Made by a program: the position numbers and the translations under genes. From contig JAYEJQ010000014.1 in NCBI GenBank assembly GCA_034660735.1, positions 1 to 25,422 of the forward strand: a stretch of DNA of 25,422 bases. The letters run 5' to 3'. Below the pieces are notes generated by a model. That model was given only the letters and a program-made list of their open reading frames with translations. It was not told where the DNA came from and searched no databases. Shown piece after piece: positions 1-7,648 of this stretch (its first letter is position 1; every line of letters begins with the position of its first letter). This stretch comes from JAGLTA01 sp034660735 (GTDB lineage Bacteria > Patescibacteriota > Patescibacteriia > JAACEG01).

Positions 1-140
1 TTAACGCGGAAGTGAATTTTAATATTCCTAATTGGCTGCTTTCACAGCCGATCGCAAACAGCAAAATCAATTTAACAAACCCAATTAAAAGTTCAGCGGA
101 TTTTCTGATTATTTTAGGCAAAGACGCAGCGAGTTTGTAA
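1..140 (+). CDS. C-terminal end of a LytR_C-domain protein (partial)
   Basis: Only the last 45 codons are visible; the frame enters from before the window and stops at 138-140. The tail ends in SSADFLIILGKDAASL. The pattern 'S-A-D-hydrophobic-LGKD' close to the stop is typical of the LytR_C domain at the end of LytR/CpsA/Psr proteins and of stand-alone LytR_C envelope proteins. In cells with a wall, LCP proteins attach glycopolymers to the envelope. Nothing of a catalytic LCP domain can be seen here, so this rests on a short tail only. The next gene begins 23 nt later on the same strand. Confidence 0.5.
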   Translation, partial: NAEVNFNIPNWLLSQPIANSKINLTNPIKSSADFLIILGKDAASL

Positions 141-163
141 GATTTTTTTCATAAATCAAAAAT

Positions 164-661
164 ATGTCAATACAAAAAAACAATTTCGCGTTTATTGACA
201 GCCAGAACCTTAATTTAGGCATCCAAAGTTTGGGCTGGAAATTGGACTATAAAAAATTCAGAATATATCTAAAAGAAAAATACAAAATTACAACAGCCTA
301 TATGTTTATTGGATATATTCAAAATAATCAGGATTTATATTCTTTTCTGCAAAAAATTGGTTATATTTTAGTTTTTAAGCCGACATTGCCAGATAAAGAC
401 AGAAACATCAAAGGAAATGTTAATGCTGACTTAGTCTTGCGTGTAATGATTGATTATAAAAAATTTGACAAAGCCGTAATTATTACAAGTGATGGCGATT
501 TTTATTCATTGATAAAATATTTATATAAAAACAAAAAATTAAACTTTGTTATAAGTCCGTATATTAAAACTTGCTCTATCCTTCTTAAGAAAACCGCAAA
601 AGAAAAAATCATTTTTATGGATAATTTAAGAAAAAAACTTGAATACAAAAAATACCGCTAA
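164..661 (+). CDS. NYN-domain (LabA/DUF88, PIN-like) protein, putative RNase
   Basis: This 165-residue protein is a single NYN domain, the PIN-like fold of the LabA/DUF88 family, whose members are predicted metal-dependent RNases. The acidic residues expected for a PIN-like site are present: D12 in FIDSQNLNLG, D89 in NVNADLVLRVM, and D110 and D112 in ITSDGDFYSLI. No signal peptide or membrane segment is seen, so it is probably cytoplasmic. The C-terminus is very lysine-rich, which would suit nucleic-acid binding. The ATG at 164 follows an A-rich stretch without a Shine-Dalgarno site. A hairpin terminator overlaps the last codons, so the gene probably ends a transcription unit. Its RNA substrate cannot be deduced. 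Confidence 0.85.
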   Translation: MSIQKNNFAFIDSQNLNLGIQSLGWKLDYKKFRIYLKEKYKITTAYMFIGYIQNNQDLYSFLQKIGYILVFKPTLPDKDRNIKGNVNADLVLRVMIDYKKFDKAVIITSDGDFYSLIKYLYKNKKLNFVISPYIKTCSILLKKTAKEKIIFMDNLRKKLEYKKYR

Positions 662-688
662 TGGACAAAACCAGTAGAGGTATTTTTT
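647..688 (+). terminator. Rho-independent terminator overlapping the end of the NYN gene
   Basis: AAAAAATACC (647-656) pairs with GGTATTTTTT (679-688). The stem continues inward through CTA (658-660)/TAG (675-677) and TGG (662-664)/CCA (671-673), with two single mismatches and a loop acaaaa at 665-670. The 3' arm ends in a T run. The 5' arm lies inside the last codons and stop of the NYN gene, so coding and termination share sequence. Confidence 0.75.
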
Positions 689-726
689 ATATGTATTCTG
701 TTTTTAGAATAACATAATTTAAAAAT

Positions 727-2106
727 ATGTCAATATTTCAAATACAAAAAGTCGCTATTGTCGGCAGAACTAATGCCGGCAAATCAACATTATTTAATAA
801 ATTAATCAGCAAAAAACACGCGATAACTTCCAAAATCAGAGAGACGACCCGCGACGCAAATCAGGCGACCTGCGAATGGCGCGGAAAAGAATTTATTTTA
901 TACGACACTGCGGGATCGGATATTAAAATAAAAGACGAAATTGATAAGCAGGTTATAGAACAGAGCCAAAATTTAATCGCCAAATCTGATTTGATTATTT
1001 TTCTATTGGACGGCAAAGAAGAGATGCTTCCGCAAGATATTAAAATAGCGCGCGAGCTTAGAAAAATACGAACTCCGATTATTTTAGCGATAAACAAAAT
1101 AGACAATGCGAAGATCAGAAAAAACACGGATCTATTTGAATTTGAAGCGCTCGGTTTTGGCAAGCCGAACCCTATCTCCGCAATTTCAGGAATCGGAACA
1201 GGCGATTTATTAGATGTGATAGTTGCTGAATTAAAAAAAATAAAACCGAAAAAAAAGATTAAAAAGGATGAAATAAAAATTGAAAAAACGAAAAAAATTA
1301 AAATCGCGATAGTTGGCAGACCGAACGTTGGAAAATCATCAATACTGAACGGTTTGCTGAAAAGAAAAGTTGATATTAAAAACCAAGAAGAGATTATTGT
1401 ATCGGACATCGCGCACACAACCCGCGAGCCGCAAAAAAGAAAAATTACCGGCAAGGACTCTTTGCTGGAATTTAGCGATACCGCCGGCATCAGGCGAAAA
1501 ACGAAAACCGACCGCAAAGGGCTGGAAATATTAAGCGTTAAAAAAAGCATAACAACATTGAAGCAGGCGGATATCGCTTTATTTATTATTGATATTCACG
1601 AACCGATTACAAGCCAAGACCAAAAATTAGCGAGCTTGATTATTAAAAACAATGTGAGCGCGATTATTATCGCGAATAAATGGGACTTAATTTCTGGAAA
1701 AGACACGGGTAGCGACAAAGAGTATTCTGAAAATTTAAGAGCTTCACTGCCCCATCTGAAATGGGCGCCGATTATTTTCACTTCAGCCATTATTGGAAAA
1801 AATATCAATAAAATAACAGATTTAGTTGAAGAGATAAGTGTAGAAAGAGTTAAAAAAATTCCGAACGAGGAGTTGAAAATTTTTATTGAAAAAGTTATTC
1901 ATCTTCATCATCCTGTAAAAAGAAAAGGCGCGAACCATCCGCATATTAAATCTTTTTCCCAAACAGACGTTGCCTCTCCGCAATTCGTTGTTAAAATTAA
2001 AAAAAACGATACACTCAGTTTTGCTTATCTGAAATTCATTGAAAAAAAACTCCGCGAAGAATACGGCTTTATCGGCTCGCCTGTTCAAATTAAAGTTGGG
2101 AATTAA
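727..2106 (+). CDS. der: Ribosome-assembly GTPase Der (EngA)
   Basis: The 459-residue protein has two tandem Era-like GTPase domains and a C-terminal KH-like domain, the Der architecture; Der acts in 50S ribosomal subunit maturation. Domain 1 has G1 GRTNAGKST (13-21), TTRD (40-43), DTAG (60-63) and NKID (123-126). Domain 2 has G1 GRPNVGKSS (197-205), DTAGIRRK and NKWD. The KH-like end includes EEYGFIGSPVQIKV. A Lys-rich linker (about 170-192) joins the G domains. Oddities: the second G2 region reads HTTRE where GTTRD is usual and is preceded by a few extra residues (KNQEE), and the first P-loop has T-A in place of the usual P-V. The ATG at 727 lies 9 nt after a possible -10 (CATAAT, 713-718), so a very short leader is possible. 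Length is normal for the family. Confidence 0.96.
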   Translation: MSIFQIQKVAIVGRTNAGKSTLFNKLISKKHAITSKIRETTRDANQATCEWRGKEFILYDTAGSDIKIKDEIDKQVIEQSQNLIAKSDLIIFLLDGKEEMLPQDIKIARELRKIRTPIILAINKIDNAKIRKNTDLFEFEALGFGKPNPISAISGIGTGDLLDVIVAELKKIKPKKKIKKDEIKIEKTKKIKIAIVGRPNVGKSSILNGLLKRKVDIKNQEEIIVSDIAHTTREPQKRKITGKDSLLEFSDTAGIRRKTKTDRKGLEILSVKKSITTLKQADIALFIIDIHEPITSQDQKLASLIIKNNVSAIIIANKWDLISGKDTGSDKEYSENLRASLPHLKWAPIIFTSAIIGKNINKITDLVEEISVERVKKIPNEELKIFIEKVIHLHHPVKRKGANHPHIKSFSQTDVASPQFVVKIKKNDTLSFAYLKFIEKKLREEYGFIGSPVQIKVGN

Positions 2107-2152
2107 ATTACAGTAAAAATTTTACATTTCGTAATTCAAAAAAATTTAAAAT

Positions 2153-2707
2153 ATGCATATAGTCCACTTAATCGTCGGATTGGGAAATCCGGGCGAAAAA
2201 TATAGATTGACCCGCCATAACGCGGGATTTTTGGCGATTAACCAATTCCGCGAACAGTTTATAAAAGAGGGCTCTGATTTTTCCGAATGGAAATTTAATA
2301 AAAAATTCAACGCTGAAATTTCCAAAGGCGAAATTGAAAATAGAAAAATTATTTTAGCAAAGCCGCAAACTTTTATGAACAACTCAGGCGTTGCGGTCCA
2401 ATCACTAATAAATTTTTACAAAATTAAAATTGAAAATATTTTAATTATCCACGATGATATTGACTTGCCGATAGAAACAAGTAAAATACAAAAGAATAAA
2501 TCTTCTGCTGGGCACAAAGGGGTCCAATCAATTATAGACGGGTTGAATTCAAAAAATTTTACTCGCTTGCGGATCGGCATAAATCCAAAAATAAAAAACG
2601 GGATTTCAAAATTAAAAATCCCAACAGAAAAATTCGCGCTGGAAAAATTTAAGAAAGAGGAGTTAGAAATAATAAAACAAGCATTAAAACAGATTAAAAT
2701 TATTTAG
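2153..2707 (+). CDS. pth: Peptidyl-tRNA hydrolase
   Basis: This 184-residue protein recycles peptidyl-tRNA by cleaving the ester bond between peptide and tRNA. The family landmarks are in order: VGLGNPG with N12, the catalytic histidine H22 in TRHNAGF, KPQTFMNNSG with N76 and N77, and HDDIDLP (100-106) with D101. The tRNA-contacting segment reads SSAGHKGVQSI (H121), with Lys where the E. coli-type motif GGHNGL has Asn. A glycine-rich stretch found in many homologues before it is replaced by KIQKNKS. Length is close to the usual 185-195. It follows der by 46 nt and is probably co-transcribed. A MITE-like element begins 4 nt after its stop. Confidence 0.96.
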   Translation: MHIVHLIVGLGNPGEKYRLTRHNAGFLAINQFREQFIKEGSDFSEWKFNKKFNAEISKGEIENRKIILAKPQTFMNNSGVAVQSLINFYKIKIENILIIHDDIDLPIETSKIQKNKSSAGHKGVQSIIDGLNSKNFTRLRIGINPKIKNGISKLKIPTEKFALEKFKKEELEIIKQALKQIKII

Positions 2708-2711
2708 TTAT

Positions 2712-2876
2712 TAGACTTGTCGCATAATAAATTTCCCCGTAGCGAATACGGGATAAATTCCGCGAGATTTTCAGATTTTGAGACAAATATTTCATCCCCC
2801 CTCTCGCGAGAAGGGGGATGTAAAATTTGACCAAAATATGTAAATCGCAGTAAAAAGTTATTATGCGACAAGTCTA
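2712..2876 (+). mobile_element. MITE-like element, 165 bp, perfect 19-bp inverted ends, TTAT target duplication
   Basis: TAGACTTGTCGCATAATAA (2712-2730) is the exact reverse complement of 2858-2876. The element is flanked by TTAT on both sides (2708-2711 and 2877-2880), consistent with a 4-bp target-site duplication. Inside are two further palindromes: CCCGTA gcgaa TACGGG (2736-2752), and a GC-rich one at 2793-2820 in which CATCCCCC pairs with GGGGGATG around TCTCGCGAGA. There is no transposase; the element is too short for one and the reading frames in it look meaningless. It fills the whole pth-uvrA gap and so forms the region upstream of uvrA. The parent transposon family is not known to me. 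Orientation is arbitrary. Confidence 0.8.
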
Positions 2877-2885
2877 TTATCTCAT

Positions 2886-5369
2886 ATGTCAATAATTGAC
2901 AAAATCATAATCAAAGGCGCGCGGACGCATAATTTGAAAAATGTGAGCGTTGAAATTCCGCGAAACAAATTCACAGTTATTACAGGACCATCAGGATCAG
3001 GTAAATCGTCGCTCGCTTTTGACACTATTTACGCCGAAGGGCAGCGGAGATACGCAGAGAGTTTTTCCGCTTACGCGCGGCAATTTTTAGGAGTAGCGGA
3101 TAAGCCCGATGTTGATGAAATACAAGGGCTGTCACCGACAATATCTATTGACCAAAAAAAAGCGATCCGCAATCCTCGCTCAACGGTCGGAACGATGACG
3201 GAAATCTATGACTATATCCGCCTTCTTTTCGCGCGAATCGGCGAACCGCATTGCGTTAATTGCGGAAAAAAAATAATCAAAAAAATCATCTATCTGTCCG
3301 GCGCGGATGAAACAAGCAAAAAAAAGAGGATTGAAATTCTTATTTGCCCAAAATGCAAAACAAAATTTCCAAAACTTGAACCGTCGCTTTTTTCTTTTAA
3401 TTCACCTTATGGCGCCTGCGCCCGCTGCAAAGGGTTAGGAATTGAACTAAAATTTGATCCTAATCTGCTCATCCCGAATAAAAAACTTAGTTTGGCGGAA
3501 GGAGCCATACAGCCATGGACTAAATTTTTTTCCAACCAATCCGTTTATTGGGAAAAATTAAGACATATCGCGAAAAAACTTCATTTCTCCCTTGAAATTC
3601 CCGTGGAAAAACTAAAAAAAGAAAAATTGGAAATAATATTATATGGAGAAAAAGACAATAAAAATGGCGGATTTGAAGGAGTGATTGAAATTCTTCAAAA
3701 AAAATACGAAAAAATTAACTCTGATTTTTTGCGGACTGAAATTGAAAAATATATGAGAACATTTTCTTGTTCCGTATGCGGCGGCAGAAAACTCAGAGTG
3801 GAAGCGCTTAATGTTAAAATCTCGCAAAAAATAATCAGCGATATAACAGAGATGCCTATTGAATGCGCGCAAAAATGGTTTAAAAATTTGAAACTGAATA
3901 CTACTAAGCAAAAAATCAGCAATCCGATTATTAAAGAAATAAACAAAAGAATTAAATCTCTTGCGTCTGTAGGGCTGCCGTATCTGTCCCTTAATCGCAA
4001 CGCGGCGAGTCTAAGCGGAGGCGAAGAGCAGCGAATTAAGTTAGCCAGTCAGATCAACTCTCTTTTAACTGGCGTAACTTATGTTTTAGATGAGCCGTCA
4101 ATCGGACTTCATCCGCGCGATATTGATAAACTTATTAAAACTCTGAAACAACTTCGCGATTTTGGAAATACGATTATCGTTGTTGAGCATGACGAGCATA
4201 TAATAAAATCAGCTGACCATATTATTGACATAGGTCCTGGGGCTGGAATTTACGGCGGCGAAATTATAGCAGAAGGATCCTTGAAAGAAATTTTAAAAAG
4301 CAAAAAATCGCTCACTGGAAAATATCTGCGGAATAAAGATGGACTGAAAAAACAAAAAAATAACGATGGCAAAAACAAAACTGCTGAAAAATTTATAGAA
4401 ATTATAGGGGCACGAGAGCATAATCTGAAAAATATCAATGTTAAATTTCCGTTAAGCAAGCTTATCTGCGTAACAGGCGTTTCAGGAAGCGGCAAATCTA
4501 CTTTAGTTATTGATATTTTAGCCAAAGCTTTAACAAAAAAATTTTACCGCTCCAAAGCGCTACCTGGAAAACATAAAGAGATGAGAGGCATTAAAAACAT
4601 AAACAAAATAATAAGCGTAGATCAGTCTCCGATCGGACGCACTCCAAGATCTAATCCTGTCACTTACACTGGAATTTTTAATTATATCAGAAACCTGTTT
4701 GCGAATCTTCCTGAATCTAAAACTAAAAAATACGATCCTGGTTTTTTCAGCTTTAATGTTGACGGCGGCCGCTGCCAATATTGCGGAGGCGACGGGTATA
4801 AAAAAGTTGAGATGCAATTCTTAACTGATATCTATATAAAATGCGAAGCATGCGGTGGCAAAAGGTATAATGACAAAATTTTAGAAATCTATTATAAAGG
4901 AAAAAACATTGCTGATATATTGGATATGAGCGTGATGGAAGCGACAAAATTTTTTAAAAATATTCCGATAATTTACGAAAAATTGGAAATTCTAAATCAA
5001 GTAGGACTAAACTATCTTCCATTAGGGCAATCCGCCACAACATTAAGCGGCGGCGAAGCGCAAAGGATAAAATTAGCCGCGGAACTCTCCAAACGGTCAA
5101 CTGGCAACAGTTTATATATTTTAGATGAGCCGACAACAGGACTGCATTTTGACGATATCAGTAAACTCTTAATTGTGTTAAAAAAAATAGTTGAAAAAGG
5201 CAACACTGTTTTAATTATTGAACATAATTTAAAAATTATTAGGCAGGCGGATTGGATCATTGATTTAGGTCCTGATGGCGGAGAAAGCGGCGGATCTATT
5301 GTGGCGCAAGGCGACCTAAACACAATAAGGCAATGCAAAAAAAGCTGGACAGGAAAATACTTGCGATAA
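2886..5369 (+). CDS. uvrA: UvrA excinuclease ATPase lacking most of the UvrB-binding domain
   Basis: UvrA is the damage-sensing ABC ATPase of nucleotide excision repair. Both ABC modules are intact: Walker A GPSGSGKSS (34-42) with signature LSGGEEQ (376-382), and Walker A GVSGSGKST (531-539) with signature LSGGEAQ (720-726), plus both DEPS/DEPT Walker B strands. The zinc-binding CxxC pairs are present: C154/C157 with C178/C181, the CSVCGG of the insertion domain, and CQYC with CEAC in module II. The insertion domain is present. At 827 residues it is about 110 shorter than E. coli UvrA (940). The missing part lies between C126 and C154, where only 27 residues stand in for the roughly 115-residue UvrB-interaction domain. 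This resembles class II UvrA (UvrA2) architecture, although the rest reads like ordinary UvrA. The start codon lies 9 nt after the MITE-like element. Confidence 0.95.
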   Translation: MSIIDKIIIKGARTHNLKNVSVEIPRNKFTVITGPSGSGKSSLAFDTIYAEGQRRYAESFSAYARQFLGVADKPDVDEIQGLSPTISIDQKKAIRNPRSTVGTMTEIYDYIRLLFARIGEPHCVNCGKKIIKKIIYLSGADETSKKKRIEILICPKCKTKFPKLEPSLFSFNSPYGACARCKGLGIELKFDPNLLIPNKKLSLAEGAIQPWTKFFSNQSVYWEKLRHIAKKLHFSLEIPVEKLKKEKLEIILYGEKDNKNGGFEGVIEILQKKYEKINSDFLRTEIEKYMRTFSCSVCGGRKLRVEALNVKISQKIISDITEMPIECAQKWFKNLKLNTTKQKISNPIIKEINKRIKSLASVGLPYLSLNRNAASLSGGEEQRIKLASQINSLLTGVTYVLDEPSIGLHPRDIDKLIKTLKQLRDFGNTIIVVEHDEHIIKSADHIIDIGPGAGIYGGEIIAEGSLKEILKSKKSLTGKYLRNKDGLKKQKNNDGKNKTAEKFIEIIGAREHNLKNINVKFPLSKLICVTGVSGSGKSTLVIDILAKALTKKFYRSKALPGKHKEMRGIKNINKIISVDQSPIGRTPRSNPVTYTGIFNYIRNLFANLPESKTKKYDPGFFSFNVDGGRCQYCGGDGYKKVEMQFLTDIYIKCEACGGKRYNDKILEIYYKGKNIADILDMSVMEATKFFKNIPIIYEKLEILNQVGLNYLPLGQSATTLSGGEAQRIKLAAELSKRSTGNSLYILDEPTTGLHFDDISKLLIVLKKIVEKGNTVLIIEHNLKIIRQADWIIDLGPDGGESGGSIVAQGDLNTIRQCKKSWTGKYLR

Positions 5370-5371
5370 TT

Positions 5372-5400
5372 TTGGCAATTTTATTTTTTTAGTGTATAAT
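5372..5400 (+). promoter_or_regulatory. Sigma70-type promoter for the lipoprotein gene
   Basis: TTGGCA (5372-5377, one mismatch to TTGACA) is followed after 17 nt by a perfect TATAAT (5395-5400). The expected transcript start near 5407 leaves a leader of about 20 nt before the ATG at 5429. It begins 2 nt after the uvrA stop. A weak TTGC/GCAA hairpin (5361-5377) followed by T-rich DNA overlaps it and might end uvrA transcription. Confidence 0.75.
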
Positions 5401-5428
5401 AAAAACAATTCAAAAATCAAAAATCAAA

Positions 5429-6787
5429 ATGCAAAATAAAAAAAATCATTTAAAAATTCTATTGCTGATTTTAGTTTTACTTGTTAGTTCTGGATTTAGC
5501 TGTAAGTGTGTATCGCAAAAAACAAGAGAAGCTTTAAAACCGATAACTCTTAACTACTGGCGAACTTGGGATACCTCAGACGATTTTTCCGATTTAATTC
5601 AAGCATACCAAAAATTACATCCTAATATTACGATTAATTACAAAAAACTGCGATATGAAGAATACGAAAGACTTCTCTTGGAAGCGTGGGCTGAAGATCG
5701 CGGTCCTGACATTTTCTCTATTCATAATACATGGGGGCTCAACTATAAAAACAAAATAACTCCTATTCCTGATGTAATTAAAATGCCTTATATTTATTAT
5801 AAAAACGCTATTCCTGGCTGCGACCGCAAAAAAGAGCAGATGACAGAATTTAAAGAAACTCCGCTACCATCCCTATTTGATATAAAAAATAATTTTGCGG
5901 AAACAGTCTATCCCGATATCATATTTAAAGACGACAAAGGAAAAAGCAGGATTTACGCGTTGCCGCTGTCTCTTGACACATTAGTTTTGTTTCACAATCG
6001 CGATCTGTTAGATAGAGCAAATATCCCTTATCCGCCTGAGGACTGGGAAGAATTTATTGAAAATACGCGCGCTTTAACAATAACTGACGAGGAACAAAAA
6101 AATGTCATTCAAGCAGGAGCCGCGCTAGGAACATTTGACAATATAGAAAGGGCTTTTGATATTATCGCTTTATTGATGCTGCAAAACGGATCTAATCTAA
6201 ATAATTTAGCTAACGATCAATCGCTTGAAGCTCTAAATTTTTATCTTGACTTTGCGTCGCCTGGCAGAGAAATCTACACATGGAACAATGATATGCCAAA
6301 CTCGCTTGACGCTTTTGCGCAAGGACGATTAGCATTTTTCTTCGGCTATTCATATCATATCCCTATCATAAAAAGCAAGTCGCCAACGTTGAATTTTGCT
6401 ATAAGCCCGATGGTTCAAATAAATAAAACTCATCCTGTTAACTACGCAAATTATTGGATGGAAACCGTTTCTAAAAAAAGCAACCACACAAAAGAGGCAT
6501 GGGATTTTTTAATATTCGCGGCTGATGAAAAAAATGTTGTAAAATATTTAAACAAAACAAAAAAACCGACAGCGTTGCGATCTCTAATTAAGGAGCAAGA
6601 AAAAGATCATTTAATTAAGCCTTTTGCAACGCAAATTTTAACAGCGGAAAATTGGCATAATATAAAAAATTTCAACTACGCTGAAGAGCAATTCAGCCAA
6701 ATGTTTGAAACGATTTATGGCGAGGAAGATACTGATATCAAAAAACTTTTTGAATTTACCATTAATAAAATCAGGAAAATAAAATAA
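5429..6787 (+). CDS. Extracellular solute-binding lipoprotein, family 1 (sugar-type)
   Basis: The 452-residue protein has an N-terminal Lys-rich and hydrophobic signal (residues 1-24) ending SSGFSC, giving a probable lipidated Cys25, though the lipobox is weak. The body matches the family 1 solute-binding fold (MalE/UgpB-like): NYWRTWDTSDDFSDLIQAYQ near the N-terminus, GPDIFSIHNTW, YALPLSLDTLVLFHNRDLLDRA and a C-terminal KEAWDFLIFA segment. Family members bind sugars or glycerol-phosphate derivatives and hand them to an ABC permease. No permease or ATPase gene is in the window, so the transporter is elsewhere or the protein is used as a free surface binder. It has its own promoter. The start codon lies within a repeated motif, TCAAAATGCAAAA. 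The pilin cluster begins 63 nt downstream. Confidence 0.85.
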   Translation: MQNKKNHLKILLLILVLLVSSGFSCKCVSQKTREALKPITLNYWRTWDTSDDFSDLIQAYQKLHPNITINYKKLRYEEYERLLLEAWAEDRGPDIFSIHNTWGLNYKNKITPIPDVIKMPYIYYKNAIPGCDRKKEQMTEFKETPLPSLFDIKNNFAETVYPDIIFKDDKGKSRIYALPLSLDTLVLFHNRDLLDRANIPYPPEDWEEFIENTRALTITDEEQKNVIQAGAALGTFDNIERAFDIIALLMLQNGSNLNNLANDQSLEALNFYLDFASPGREIYTWNNDMPNSLDAFAQGRLAFFFGYSYHIPIIKSKSPTLNFAISPMVQINKTHPVNYANYWMETVSKKSNHTKEAWDFLIFAADEKNVVKYLNKTKKPTALRSLIKEQEKDHLIKPFATQILTAENWHNIKNFNYAEEQFSQMFETIYGEEDTDIKKLFEFTINKIRKIK

Positions 6788-6810
6788 TTTACATAGATTA
6801 CGAAATAACT

Positions 6811-6840
6811 TTGCGAATAATTTTCCACACTTTTTATAAT
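6811..6840 (+). promoter_or_regulatory. Promoter of the first pilin pair, probably leaderless
   Basis: TTGCGA (6811-6816), an 18-nt spacer and a perfect TATAAT (6835-6840). The ATG of P1 is at 6851, so transcription starting about 7 nt after the -10 would leave only 3-4 nt of leader, and no Shine-Dalgarno site is possible. TTTTCCACA within the spacer (6821-6829) resembles a DnaA box with one mismatch but is probably chance. Confidence 0.6.
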
Positions 6841-6850
6841 TCAAATAATC

Positions 6851-7285
6851 ATGCTGAACAAAATATATATTAAAATATTTTTCATATTCTGTGTTTTTAA
6901 TATTTTATGTTCGCCATTGTGCGCGACCGCGTGGGACATAGGCGATCCTATAATCCCAACAGCTTGCACAGATGGAGCGGCTGAAAATTGTGGCGTTAGC
7001 GATATAGTTCAAACCGCCTTAAATGTTTTCCAGCTAATACTTGGCGTTTTGGGAAGTCTTGCGCTTCTGTTTTGTATTTACGGCGGATTTATCTGGATTT
7101 TATCACGCGGCAACCAGCAAATGATAGAACAGGGGAAAAATATTCTGCTTGGCGCGGCAATCGGATTGACTTTAGTCTTATGCAGCTGGGTAATTATTAA
7201 CTTTGTCATTGCCGCGCTGACTGGACACTCTGCTTTTAATAATATAAAAATATTCGATAAAGTATGGTGGAAAAATAAAAATTAA
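6851..7285 (+). CDS. Pilin-like protein P1 (VirB2/TrbC-type, two-helix)
   Basis: First of eight paralogues, 144 residues. It has a Sec-type signal (1-27, likely cleaved after CATA), a short outer segment, helix 1 (about 56-82, ending IYGGFIWIL), a charged loop SRGNQQMIEQGKN, and helix 2 (about 99-123). This is the layout of VirB2/TrbC pilins of type IV secretion systems and of the small pilin-like proteins common in CPR genomes and mycoplasmas. P1 is the most divergent copy: two cysteines in the mature N-terminus (C39 and C47) could form a small disulphide loop, and it has an extra C-terminal tail of about 20 residues ending in WWKNKN. It is followed by P2 after 10 nt, so the two are probably one transcript. 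It could be a minor or adaptor subunit. Confidence 0.8.
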   Translation: MLNKIYIKIFFIFCVFNILCSPLCATAWDIGDPIIPTACTDGAAENCGVSDIVQTALNVFQLILGVLGSLALLFCIYGGFIWILSRGNQQMIEQGKNILLGAAIGLTLVLCSWVIINFVIAALTGHSAFNNIKIFDKVWWKNKN

Positions 7286-7295
7286 AAAAAACAAT

Positions 7296-7643
7296 ATGAT
7301 TTATAAACTAAAAAAAATTTATTCTGCTGTTATAATAATTTTATTGCCTTTTATCGCTAAAGCGCAATTAACAAATCCGTTAGGTAATGAAAATGATGAT
7401 CCGCGAGTTGTTATTGGGAATGCTATAGCCGGAGCTTTAGGCATATTAGGATCTTTGGCGCTGGCAACTTTTATTTATGGCGGATTTATCTGGATGCTTT
7501 CTGGCGGAAGTCCTGAAAGGATAGAAAAAGGCAAAAAAATTTTAGTATGGGCAGTTATCGGGCTTGTTATTATATTAACAAGTTATGTCATAGTAAACTT
7601 CATTTTCGGCGAAGGCGTCGCGTCGCTATTTATTATAATTTAA
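7296..7643 (+). CDS. Pilin-like protein P2 (VirB2/TrbC-type)
   Basis: The 115-residue protein has a signal peptide 1-23 (cleavage after AKA, leaving Q24), a short mature N-terminus LTNPLGNENDDPRVV, helix 1 (about 41-67) ending FIYGGFIWML, loop SGGSPERIEKGKK, helix 2 (about 82-104) and a short hydrophobic tail. The 'YGGF-x-W-M' turn and the charged loop after it are the paralogue signature of this cluster. It lies 10 nt after P1 and has no Shine-Dalgarno site. The promoter of P3 begins 5 nt after its stop. It is likely a membrane-inserted pilin subunit; no polymerisation machinery is visible in this window. Confidence 0.8.
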   Translation: MIYKLKKIYSAVIIILLPFIAKAQLTNPLGNENDDPRVVIGNAIAGALGILGSLALATFIYGGFIWMLSGGSPERIEKGKKILVWAVIGLVIILTSYVIVNFIFGEGVASLFIII

Positions 7644-7648
7644 AAATG

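Noticed and set aside
861..1550. Long minus-strand open frame opposite der
   Set aside because: It is a shadow of a real gene with clear GTPase motifs; its translation is Ser/Ile/Phe-rich with no family signature.
2704..2892. 62-codon minus-strand frame across the pth-uvrA gap
   Set aside because: It lies wholly over the MITE-like element and its palindromes; composition looks non-coding.
6821..6829. TTTTCCACA as a DnaA box in the P1 promoter
   Set aside because: One mismatch, single copy, and lies in AT-rich spacer DNA; expected by chance. A similar near match at 8264-8272 was also dropped.
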